Shown here piece after piece: positions 50,173 to 59,200 of a stretch of 64,000 nt of DNA (positions are counted from its first letter, which is position 1; each line of letters opens with the position of its first letter). The stretch comes from an uncultured Sphingobacteriales bacterium. GTDB lineage: Bacteria; Bacteroidota; Bacteroidia; Chitinophagales; Chitinophagaceae. A model generated the notes under the pieces. That model was not told the DNA's origin. It was given only the letters and a program-made list of their open reading frames with translations, and did no database searches. Position numbers and translations under genes: made by a program. Location of the stretch: positions 1 through 64,000 of the forward strand of contig CAMLFX010000001.1 in assembly GCA_946479435.1 (NCBI GenBank), given 5' to 3'.

Positions 50173-51825
50173 ATGCCTTTTTTAAAAGCCAATAGCAAGA
50201 AAATTAACGTACTGCAAACAGTATGCATCCTGTTGTTGGGCGTTCTAATGCTTTCTTCGTGCGGCAGGCATAGTTCGGACAAAAAAGTGTTCAATATTAA
50301 TTTGTCGAGCGGGAACCTGGAGTCGATAGATCCCGCATTTTCCAAAACCCTGTACACCATGTGGATAGACCACATGGTGTATAATACATTGGTAGAAACT
50401 AACGAACAATTGCAACTGGTACCCTGCCTGGCTAAAAGCTGGGATATAACAACAGACGGCCTTACCTATACTTTTCACTTGCGTGATGACGTTTTTTTTC
50501 ATGACGCACCTGAATTTGCTAACGGTAAGGGGCGTAAAATGACGGCAGCAGATATAGTATATAGTTTCAATCGTATTATAGATCCGCAAACGGCATCGCC
50601 CGGTGCATGGATATTTAATGAAAGGCTGGCTAAGGAAAATGCATTTACCGCGATTGATGATACAACCTTCCGGATGCAGTTAAATGCACCGTTCAGGCCA
50701 ATGCTGGCTATACTTAGCATGATGTATTGCAGTATAGTGCCTAAGGAGGTGGTAATACATTGGGGTAAAGATTTCCGTTCGCACCCTTGCGGCACGGGAC
50801 CCTTTATGTTCAAGTACTGGGATGAGGGCAATGTGCTGGTACTGCATAAAAACCCAGGGTATTGGGAACGCGATAGCAGCGGAAAGGAATTACCTTATAT
50901 AGATGCCGTACAGATAGGTTTTGTAGATAGCAAGGCCACAGAGTTCCTCCTGTTTTTGCAGGGCAAGCTCGATTTTGTTAATGGCCTTGACGGCTCTTTT
51001 AAAGATCTGGTGCTAACCAAAGAAGGAAAACTGAAAAAGGAATTTGAGAAAAAATTCAAACTGAAGCAAGATACTTACCTGGATACGGAATACCTGGGTT
51101 TTTTGACAGACAGCACGAACCCGCTGATGCATGATATGCCAACACGAAATGTATTAGTTAGGCAGGCTATTAACTATGCTATAGACAGAAATAAGATCGT
51201 TACCTATTTCCGTAACGGTGTATCATATCCCGCTACTTCAGGCTTTATACCGGCCGGTATGCCGGGTTTTGACAGCAGTGCCACTTACGGGTATAAATAC
51301 GCCCCCGCTAAAGCAAGTGCTTTGCTGGCACAAGCGGGGTATCCTAACGGGAAAGGGCTAACACCAATAACACTGCTAACACCCGATAACTGGGCGGATA
51401 TAGTAAATTTTATTGCTACCGAGCTGCAGGAAGTAGGTATACCCGTGCAGGTGGAAATTATTCAGCCCGATATATTGAAACAGCAAATGAGCCGCTCGCA
51501 GGCAGTATTCTTCAGGGCCACATGGCTGGCCGACTATCCTGATGCCGAAACATATCTTGTAGTGTTCAACGGATCGCAAACAGCGCCACCAAATTATACA
51601 AGGCTAAAGAATAAAGCCTTTGATGTCTTGTACAATAAAAGTATGAATGCGCCTGATAGCTTACGGTATATCTATTATCGCCAGCTAGATAGCATAGCTA
51701 TGGCACAGGCTCCGGTGGTGCCGCTATATTACGACAGGTTGCTGCATTTTACTCAGAATAATATAATAGGGTTGACAAGCAACCCTATGAATGTTATTGA
51801 CCTAAAACGAGTAGTAAAATATTAA
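50173..51825 (+). CDS. Peptide/nickel-type ABC substrate-binding lipoprotein (SBP_bac_5)
   Basis: 550 residues. Lipoprotein signal NVLQTVCILLLGVLMLSSC (Cys near residue 36). The SBP family 5 pattern is clear: GNLESIDPAFSKTLYTMWID, LAKSWDITTDGLTYTFHLRD, KMTAADIVYSFNRIIDP, GTGPFMFKYWDEGNVLVLHK and VRQAINYAIDRNKIV. It binds oligopeptides or similar solutes. The permease and ATPase genes expected next to it are missing: its neighbours are pdxJ and a TPR gene. Stop codon shares TTAA (51822-51825) with the convergent TPR gene. Confidence 0.9.
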   Translation: MPFLKANSKKINVLQTVCILLLGVLMLSSCGRHSSDKKVFNINLSSGNLESIDPAFSKTLYTMWIDHMVYNTLVETNEQLQLVPCLAKSWDITTDGLTYTFHLRDDVFFHDAPEFANGKGRKMTAADIVYSFNRIIDPQTASPGAWIFNERLAKENAFTAIDDTTFRMQLNAPFRPMLAILSMMYCSIVPKEVVIHWGKDFRSHPCGTGPFMFKYWDEGNVLVLHKNPGYWERDSSGKELPYIDAVQIGFVDSKATEFLLFLQGKLDFVNGLDGSFKDLVLTKEGKLKKEFEKKFKLKQDTYLDTEYLGFLTDSTNPLMHDMPTRNVLVRQAINYAIDRNKIVTYFRNGVSYPATSGFIPAGMPGFDSSATYGYKYAPAKASALLAQAGYPNGKGLTPITLLTPDNWADIVNFIATELQEVGIPVQVEIIQPDILKQQMSRSQAVFFRATWLADYPDAETYLVVFNGSQTAPPNYTRLKNKAFDVLYNKSMNAPDSLRYIYYRQLDSIAMAQAPVVPLYYDRLLHFTQNNIIGLTSNPMNVIDLKRVVKY

Positions 51826-53243
51826 GCTTTACCCTTCTTGTATTTTGTTATAAGATCGGTAACAGAACTGCGGCGCATATATTCGGGGTTTAGTTCTGTA
51901 AACATCTTTACTCTTGAGGGTGTCATTTTAAGTGCTTTTTCAAGCTGAAGCAATGCTTCTTTACTTTTACCCAATTCGAAAAGAGAGGCAGCCTGCATAT
52001 ACCTGAAATCAGCTTTATCGCCACAATGTTCCCTGGCTACTTCCAGTTGGGTAAGCGCTTCATCGTGATAGCCTGATACATAAAGGCCTTTAATAAGGGC
52101 CATCCAGGTGGTTTTATTATTAGGTTTTAACCTAACAGCGTTCAGGTAGCAAACAAGGGCTTCGCTTTTTACATCCAATTCCATAAGGCAGTTGCCTATA
52201 GCCAAACAGTAATTAGCATTTTCCTTGTTCAGGTTTAAAGCTACTGAATACGATTTCATAGCCTTTTCCCATTGCTTTTCGCGCGTGTATGTTTCACCGA
52301 TTTTATAAAAAATGCCATCGTCTTGCGGGCTAAGTTGCGATGCCTGGCGGTAATAATAGCGTGCACGCTGGTAGTTCTTTTGTTTTTCCCAGCAATAGCC
52401 CATGGCCTCGAAGATCACATCTTCAGGTTTGGCTATTTCCAGGTGTGTTTCCAAAACATCTAAAGCACGTTCGTACCATTTCAGCCGCATATATGCATCG
52501 GCCATATTGCGATAAGCAAACTCAAATTTCTCATCGATGGCTACACAAAACTCATACGCTTCAATAGCACGTTCATATAACTTCAGCCCCTGATAGGCTG
52601 CACCCAGATTGAACCATGCCAGTGCATTATATGGGTCTTCTTCGGTAAGCTGGGTATGGAGTGTAACGCTTTCTTCAAGCCTTTCAGTAAACTCGGCCCA
52701 GAAACATATTTTCTGAAGCGCTTCTTCATTGCGCCTGTCTATCTTAATCACACGTTTCAGCGTATCGAAAACGGCATCAAATTCTTCGCATTCGTCATAA
52801 ACGTCAGATAGTTCTAAAAGAATCTCAATCTTTTCTTTCTTCACAAACTGATCTGCTTTTTGCTCCAGCCAAAGAGCAGCCTGATCGTACTTGAACTGGC
52901 CCAAAAGTATATCGGAACGCAGCAGTGTAGCGTCCAGGTTGTTCTGGTCGTACTGCTCCATCTCGTCCAGCACTTTAAGGGCTTGTCCGTATTTCTGTGC
53001 CTGTGTAAGTATTTCAGCTTTAAGCAATAATATAGAAGCTGAAAAAGGGTAATATGTGCTGGCTATTTCGCAGGCAAGCAATGCTTGCTCTTCATTACTA
53101 TTTTGGAAATAATACTCAATAATCCGCTCAAACTCCTCTTCCTCCATCATTCTTTCTGCCTCACCATTCTTCACTTTTTCATATCGAGCTAACAGGTCAT
53201 CTACCGAATCCCAATCGTCTTCCTGAAAATCATCATCAAACAT
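51822..53243 (-). CDS. Tetratricopeptide-repeat protein
   Basis: 473 residues, cytoplasmic (no signal peptide). Many TPR units are visible from about residue 55 to 430, for example ALAWFNLGAAYQGLKLYERA, YRNMADAYMRLKWYERALDV, IFYKIGETYTREKQWEKAMK and NYCLAIGNCLMELDVKSEAL. The N-terminus is very acidic (FDDDFQEDDWDSVDDL). TPR arrays mediate protein-protein contact; the partner is not indicated. TAATTTTG lies 17 bases upstream of the ATG. Single gene. Confidence 0.9.
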   Translation of the reverse strand: MFDDDFQEDDWDSVDDLLARYEKVKNGEAERMMEEEEFERIIEYYFQNSNEEQALLACEIASTYYPFSASILLLKAEILTQAQKYGQALKVLDEMEQYDQNNLDATLLRSDILLGQFKYDQAALWLEQKADQFVKKEKIEILLELSDVYDECEEFDAVFDTLKRVIKIDRRNEEALQKICFWAEFTERLEESVTLHTQLTEEDPYNALAWFNLGAAYQGLKLYERAIEAYEFCVAIDEKFEFAYRNMADAYMRLKWYERALDVLETHLEIAKPEDVIFEAMGYCWEKQKNYQRARYYYRQASQLSPQDDGIFYKIGETYTREKQWEKAMKSYSVALNLNKENANYCLAIGNCLMELDVKSEALVCYLNAVRLKPNNKTTWMALIKGLYVSGYHDEALTQLEVAREHCGDKADFRYMQAASLFELGKSKEALLQLEKALKMTPSRVKMFTELNPEYMRRSSVTDLITKYKKGKA

Positions 53244-53260
53244 ACGCTAACGGGTTTTAC

Positions 53261-53268
53261 CAAAATTA
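53261..53268 (-). promoter_or_regulatory. -7 element (TAATTTTG) for the TPR gene
   Basis: Minus-strand TAATTTTG fits TAnnTTTG and lies 17 bases before the ATG at 53243; a TTTG is present but at a short 14-base spacing. Confidence 0.35.
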
Positions 53269-53334
53269 GTGAAATAACGGGCCAAAAACAGGGGTGTAAT
53301 GTTAACGTAGCGTAAAAATGCACAAGTTATACAC

Positions 53335-53374
53335 ATAAAAAAGCCGCTGTGGCATAAATAGCTTACAGCGGCTT
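53335..53374 (-). terminator. Terminator after the small lipoprotein gene
   Basis: A 10-bp stem AAGCCGCTGT / ACAGCGGCTT around a 14-base loop, followed by TTTTTT on the minus strand. About 27 bases past the stop at 53402. Confidence 0.8.
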
Positions 53375-53401
53375 GCATAAGTTTTAAATAATATTATATT
53401 A

Positions 53402-53809
53402 TTAATATAAAGGCAATTCCATATTGTCTTTAGCGCCTTCGCTTTTTATGGTAAAAGGAAATCCGCCTGCTACGGCCACAGAACGTACATTATCCCAACC
53501 TTTGCCATATATATAATAATTGCCTTGTTTCAAATCGGTGAAAATAGCCCGTGGCCTGCCATCTATCCTAACAACCAGTTGTGAATCATCGTATTGTTGT
53601 GGAATATCCAGCGTATTATATTTTATATATACAATACAGCTATCCAAGTCCTCGCCATAATGTTGGGCTACTACGCTCAACCATGCAGTACCGCCCTTGC
53701 CACCAACAATCGGTGGTTTTTCAATAACAACGGGATCTTTATCGCAACTAACAAGAGCTAGTGAAAAAGCAGTTAAGAACAGAACCTTGCTCAACCATAC
53801 AGGCTTCAT
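53402..53809 (-). CDS. Small lipoprotein of unknown function
   Basis: 135 residues. Lipoprotein signal (VWLSKVLFLTAFSLALVSC, Cys at about 22) followed by DKDPVVIEKPPIVGGKGG and an all-beta domain (AWLSVVAQHYGEDLDSCIVYI; QLVVRIDGRPRAIFTDLKQG; YYIYGKGWDNVRSVAVAGG). It looks like a single transthyretin/Ig-like domain, but I recognise no named family. Single gene ending in a strong terminator. Confidence 0.6.
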   Translation of the reverse strand: MKPVWLSKVLFLTAFSLALVSCDKDPVVIEKPPIVGGKGGTAWLSVVAQHYGEDLDSCIVYIKYNTLDIPQQYDDSQLVVRIDGRPRAIFTDLKQGNYYIYGKGWDNVRSVAVAGGFPFTIKSEGAKDNMELPLY

Positions 53810-53886
53810 GTAAAAGATGATTTTATGGGAGATGAAGATACAAAAAACGGTAATAAATCATCCTTTTTAAAAAAAATGTTACAAAC

Positions 53887-55392
53887 CTACTCATTCAATG
53901 TGCTACCCGCTATATTACTGGGCTTACTTTCATTCCATAAGCGGTCGAGTACAGTAACTACATATTTCACTTTGCGGTATTTATTGGCATCAGCATCCAG
54001 GTATTCTGCTTTTTGCTGTACACTTATGATATTTTCCGATTTCTCGAGGTTTACAGGTTCATTGTTCGCGAAGCGATATACTGCAAAACGTAAAGTTTCT
54101 TTTGCAGGGTTTGTGCCTGACCATTGTAATAAAGTACCCTGCGCTGAAGGTATTGCTTTAAGTACGGCAGGTTCAGGCGCTATGCTATCCAGCCATTTCA
54201 TCTGTGGTGGAAAGGCGATGTTTGCGTTATAGCGGGCCACCGTATCGCGCACATAAGCTGGTATTTTGCTGAAGCTGGAGGAGCTGTAAAATGAGTAGCC
54301 GGGATTTTGTGCGGTATTCCTGATATCTGTTATTTGTGCGGTAAGCTCACCCGTACCCAACCATGGGGCTTTTGTGGCGCCTACCATACGATATACGCCC
54401 AGGCCGTAGTAAACGTGCCTGCCATAGCTATGGGCTTCCCACCAAGGTAGCAATACATCGAAGGCGGCAGCACGGTGCTTATGCTCCCAGTACAATTGTG
54501 GCATCAGGTAGTCTATCCAGCCTTTTTTTGCCCAAAGCAATATATCGGCATAAAGGTCGTCGTAACAGGTTTGGCCACCACGTGTTGCGGAGCCTTCAGG
54601 ATCTTTGCTGGCATTGCGCCAAACACCAAACGGGCTAATACCGATCTTTACATAATACTTAGCACGACGAATGTTTGTATGTAGTGTAGATATAAACAGG
54701 CTAACATTATTGCGGCGCCAATCTTCTTTATTGTTGAAGTTTTGTTTATACTTGGCGAATGTAGCAGCATCACCAAATTCTTGGCCTGCAATGCGATAAG
54801 GATAAAAATAATCATCGAGGTGCACTGCGTCTATATCGTAGCGCCTTACTACATCTAAAATTATCTTTACTACATACTCCCTTACTTCGGGAATGCCGGG
54901 GTTCAATTGCGATTTGCCCCCATAAGTTACCAGCCATTCAGGGTGTGTACGTGTGACATGATTAGGCGGGTTAGGGTTTTTTCTGCTATCAGTTAAAGCA
55001 CGAAAGGGATTGAACCAAGCATGGAATTCCATATTTCGCTTATGCGTTTCCATTACCATAAACTCCAGCGGATCGTAATACGGAAAAGGCGGCTGGCCCT
55101 GCCTGCCTGTTAGAAAACGGCTCCAGGGCTCTTCTTCAGATTTATAAAATGCATCGCTGGCGGGGCGTATTTGCACTATTACCGCATTGCAGCCAAGCTG
55201 CTGCAATTCATCAAGCCTTTTTATAAACTCTTGCTGTTGCTGAATAGCAGGCAAACCTGGCTTTGAAGGCCAATCGATATTTGATACGGTTGCTATCCAT
55301 GCGGCCCTTAATTCTCTTTTAGGAGACCTGGCAAAGACGCTGATTACAAAAAAAACAAGGGCAATTGCAACGGTGATGGAACGTGTAAACAT
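53887..55392 (-). CDS. GHL10-family glycoside hydrolase (DigH/YddW-like)
   Basis: 501 residues with an N-terminal signal (FTRSITVAIALVFFVISVFA). Residues about 28-330 match the GHL10 TIM-barrel: RELRAAWIATVSNIDWPSKP, CNAVIVQIRPASDAFYKSEE, FHAWFNPFRA, YDIDAVHLDDYFYPYRI and WIDYLMPQLYWEHKH. The C-terminal 130 residues form an Fn3-like domain. The E. coli relative DigH (YddW) cuts denuded peptidoglycan glycan strands at the division site; the same role here is inference. A terminator for the upstream gene lies just before it, so it has its own promoter in a 30-base gap. Confidence 0.87.
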   Translation of the reverse strand: MFTRSITVAIALVFFVISVFARSPKRELRAAWIATVSNIDWPSKPGLPAIQQQQEFIKRLDELQQLGCNAVIVQIRPASDAFYKSEEEPWSRFLTGRQGQPPFPYYDPLEFMVMETHKRNMEFHAWFNPFRALTDSRKNPNPPNHVTRTHPEWLVTYGGKSQLNPGIPEVREYVVKIILDVVRRYDIDAVHLDDYFYPYRIAGQEFGDAATFAKYKQNFNNKEDWRRNNVSLFISTLHTNIRRAKYYVKIGISPFGVWRNASKDPEGSATRGGQTCYDDLYADILLWAKKGWIDYLMPQLYWEHKHRAAAFDVLLPWWEAHSYGRHVYYGLGVYRMVGATKAPWLGTGELTAQITDIRNTAQNPGYSFYSSSSFSKIPAYVRDTVARYNANIAFPPQMKWLDSIAPEPAVLKAIPSAQGTLLQWSGTNPAKETLRFAVYRFANNEPVNLEKSENIISVQQKAEYLDADANKYRKVKYVVTVLDRLWNESKPSNIAGSTLNE

Positions 55393-55421
55393 GTATAGCA
55401 GCGAGTTTTTGCAATAATAAA

Positions 55422-55455
55422 TAAAAAAACGGGCTGGCTTCGATAGCCAGCCCGT
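55422..55455 (-). terminator. Terminator after the DUF5606 gene
   Basis: An 11-bp perfect stem ACGGGCTGGCT / AGCCAGCCCGT, loop of five, and TTTTTTT on the minus strand. About 25 bases past the stop at 55480. Confidence 0.9.
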
Positions 55456-55479
55456 AGAAGGATATAAAATATATTCAGG

Positions 55480-56142
55480 CTATTCTTCTGATTTTTTCTT
55501 TGCAGTTTTTTTAGCGGGCTTTTCTGCTGCAGCATCTTCGTCGGCCGATTTTTTAGCAGCGGCTTTCTTAGGTGCAGTTTTTTTAGCGGGTTTTTCTTCG
55601 CCTTCTTCAGGTTTAGCAGCCGCTTTTTTAGTTGCTTTTTTAGGTTTTTCTTCTGTATCAGCAGCTTCTTCAGTTTGCTTGGTAGCAGCCTTTTTAGCGG
55701 GTTTTTCTTCCGTTTCTTCTTCTTCTGCAGCTTCAGGTTGTTGCAATTTTTCAAAATTGAGCAGGTCGTTTGCTTTCAGCAATTCGTACCATTTCAATAT
55801 TTTCTTCATATCGCTCACATACACACGGTCTTCATCAAGCTCAGGGTACACCGACTGAAAATATGCTTTTACTGCTTTATTATCGGAAGCAGATTTTGCA
55901 TCCAGCACTTTTGTACTGCTTTCGCTGTCTTTCATTTTTTGCAAAACGTCGTGCAGGCGTACATTATCGCCGGTAGTATATATTTCAATACTTTCAAGCG
56001 GTGTAACATTGTGCAGGCGTGCAGAAATAAATTTTGTTGATTTATCTGCCAGGTTACGCACTATTGCGCCATCGCTTTTAGTAGCCAATAATTGAAAAAG
56101 GCCACCTATTCCTGTTACTGCAACTATTTCTCTGTATTCCAT
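55480..56142 (-). CDS. DUF5606 protein with histone-H1-like Lys/Ala tail
   Basis: 220 residues. The first 135 (YREIVAVTGIGGLFQLLATK; GAIVRNLADKSTKFISARLH; NVTPLESIEIYTTGDNVRL; VYVSDMKKILKWYELLKAND) match DUF5606, a small Bacteroidota family of unknown role. The remaining 85 residues alternate acidic (EEEETEE) and Lys/Ala/Pro-rich blocks (AKKAATKQ, KPAKKTAPKKAAAKK) like the tails of eukaryotic H1 and bacterial HU/AlgP-type proteins. The tail suggests contact with nucleic acid. TATTTTTG lies 19 bases before the ATG; terminator at 55422-55455. Single gene. Confidence 0.8.
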   Translation of the reverse strand: MEYREIVAVTGIGGLFQLLATKSDGAIVRNLADKSTKFISARLHNVTPLESIEIYTTGDNVRLHDVLQKMKDSESSTKVLDAKSASDNKAVKAYFQSVYPELDEDRVYVSDMKKILKWYELLKANDLLNFEKLQQPEAAEEEETEEKPAKKAATKQTEEAADTEEKPKKATKKAAAKPEEGEEKPAKKTAPKKAAAKKSADEDAAAEKPAKKTAKKKSEE

Positions 56143-56161
56143 ATCAATCTTTAAAGGGTAG

Positions 56162-56169
56162 CAAAAATA
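56162..56169 (-). promoter_or_regulatory. -7 element (TATTTTTG) for the DUF5606 gene
   Basis: Minus-strand TATTTTTG fits TAnnTTTG and lies 19 bases before the ATG at 56142. Confidence 0.35.
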
Positions 56170-56241
56170 AAAGTTTTTGCCTTTAATAGTCCACTAATAA
56201 AAAATATTAGTAAAAACTATCATTAGGGGTGTATGTGCTGT

Positions 56242-59200
56242 TTACTTTATAAGGGTAATTGTACCTTTAAACTCAACATCTTGGGTGCCTACATTGCCAC
56301 ATATAGCTTTTACATAGTAATTGTAGGTACCAATATCCTGCTGTGTACCATTAAACATGCCATTCCAGCCTTCCCCATTTACATTAGTAGTAAATACCCT
56401 TTGGCCAAAGCGGTTATAGATTGAAAATATTTTTAATTGCATATCGCCTTTGAAAATTACTTTGATCTTATCGTTCTTACCATCGCCATTAGGCGTAAAA
56501 GCATCGGGGATAAATATTTTGCAGCAATTATCGTAGGCGACCTTTGCAGAAGCAGAATCGGTACATTCATGGGCATCGCGCACTATGGCAGTGTACACAC
56601 CATTACCAATACCTTTCAATTCCGGAGTTGACGCATTTGTGTTCGACCACATATAGTTATACGGCTCTGTGCCGCCGGTTACCTGTGTAGTAATAGCACC
56701 TCCATTATCCAGGCCTTCACAATCGTTAGGGACGGCAGTTAGTTTTATTTCCAGTTCCGAAGGCGATTCAATAGTAAAAGGAACGTTTTTACTACAATTT
56801 TTACTATCTATTATTGTTACTATGTAATCGCCAGCCTTTAGACCACTAAATTCAGGTTCAAATTTTTGTACTGTTCCCAATGCATATTGTAGTGGTTGTA
56901 CACCGCCACTTGCTTTTATTTCTATAGAGCCATCTTCGTAGCCAAAACAGGTAACAGGGGTTAACGAAGTATCATCAACCAGTATATGCGGGTAACCTGT
57001 CAGGGTAAGTGAAGTATCGTGCTTGCAACCGTTGTTATCAATCACACTAAAAAGATATGTTCCTTCCAGCACCGCACGTATTTGTGGCGATGATTGTGGA
57101 TTGTTGTTGCCGTAGGCATACTTGTATGCAGGCGTGCCGCCACTTGCGTTTATACGCACTTCGCCATCTGCATACCCTTCACAGGTAGGGTTGGTTATAG
57201 TTACATCGTCTATTAATAAAGGGGGCGGCTCAGAAAACGTGACAGAGGTATCCCTGAAGCAATTGCTTTTATCTTTTACACGTATAAAATGCTGTCCGAC
57301 AGTAAAGCCTGTAAGAATATTGCTTGACTGGAAAACGATCTGGTCGGGGCTATACTCTAAAGGCGGGTTACCGCCACTTGCGTTTACTACCACTTTGCCC
57401 GATGCTTCACCAAAGCACAGCACATCGGTAACAGTAAGTGAATTTATTTCAATGCCCGGTGGTTCATTCAAGGTAACAACAGTGTCTTGTATGCAGCCGT
57501 GCTGATCTTTTACATGTACGGTGTAGGTACCTGCATACAAAGTGCCAAATGTATTGTTTGCACTGTAAGCTCCCGCACCCAAAGCGAAGGTGTAACCCGG
57601 GGTACCGCCAACGGCACTTACCTGTATACTACCGTTGTTGTATTTATAGCACAGCTCGTGCGTCAATACTACCGATGGTACAATAACAGTAGGTTCTGTT
57701 ATCAATACGTTCGTATCCTTTATGCATCCATTATTGTCTCTTATATGTACCGTATATGTATTGGCAAATAAGCTGGCAAAAACATTCGAACTACCATATG
57801 GATTAGCATCAAGCGCATAGGTATAAGGCGATTCGCCACCTGTTGGCTGTATTTGTATTACCCCCGATGCCTCGCGGTTGCAGTTGGCGTCAATGATGTT
57901 TATGTTGCCACGTATATGTAAAGAATCTACAACGGTTATTACAGTATCCATGATGCAACCATGTGTATCCTTAATATGAAAAGTGTACGCAGCTGCATTA
58001 AGTGGTGTAAACGTAGGCGTGGTACTATAGCTGCCTGTGTTAACGGCATAAGTATAACCGGGAACGCCACCAGTTGCACTTAAGGTAACAAGGCCGTCGG
58101 CCAAAGTAGCACAGGTAGTATTTCTTAGCGCCGCTGATGGCACTATGCGTGTAGGCTGGGATAATGACCGCACCGAATCGACCGTACAACCATTAGCATC
58201 TTTAAGATGTATGGTATGAGTGCCTGCAGGTAAGCCGCTTAAAATATTTGATGAATTGAATGTACCTGTGTTCACCGCATATGTATAACCCGGTGTGCCA
58301 CCCGAAGCCGTGATAGTAAAGCTACCATCAGATGAATTATAGCAATTAGCATCTACAGCTACTATATTCGAAATAACAAGGACAGGAGGTTGTGTAATAG
58401 TTACAGTTGTATCATCAATACATTGATTGGCGTCTTTTACATGAAAAGTATAGGTGCCGATGGGAAAACCTGTAAAGGAACCGGATGAAGTATAGGTGCC
58501 GCTACCTTCTGCAAAAGTATATGGTGTTACACCACCGGTTGCCGATACACTAACAGTACCGCTTGAGCCGCCATTGCATAGAACATTTGTTACTATTGGG
58601 TTGGCAATAAGCCTGGGAGGTTCAGTAATATTTACTGTTGTATCCAGGTAGCACCTGTACTGGTCTTCGATATGGAAAGTATAGGTGCCCGCCGTTAGTG
58701 TTGTAAAAGTATTGGTAGTACTCAATGTACCGGAACCGAGCTGATACTGGTAGGTTGGCGTGCCACCATTTGCAGTTAAGGTTATAGCGCCGGTATTATT
58801 GCCATTACACAATACGTTTGTAACATTAGCTGTGGCGTGTACTACGATAGAATCATTCAAAACATATAAGCTGTCTTTAAGACAGCCATTTACATCTTTT
58901 ATATGTACCATATAGCTACCACCGGTAAGACCTGTAAATGTATTGCTACTGCTAAAAGAGCCACTGCCTAATGCGTATTGATAGGGTGCAGTACCGTTAA
59001 CTGCATTTACAGTAATTGTGCCGTTACCAAAGAAATTGCAGGTAGGCCTTGCAACAGAAATCTGTGCGCTTATTTCAGCAGGGTCGGTAACTTGTATGGT
59101 TACATCTTTTATACAGTCGTTAGCGTCTTTTACGTGCACAGTATAAGAGCCTGGTGTGAGGCCCGTAAACACATTGTTTGCGCTGTATGTACCACTACCC

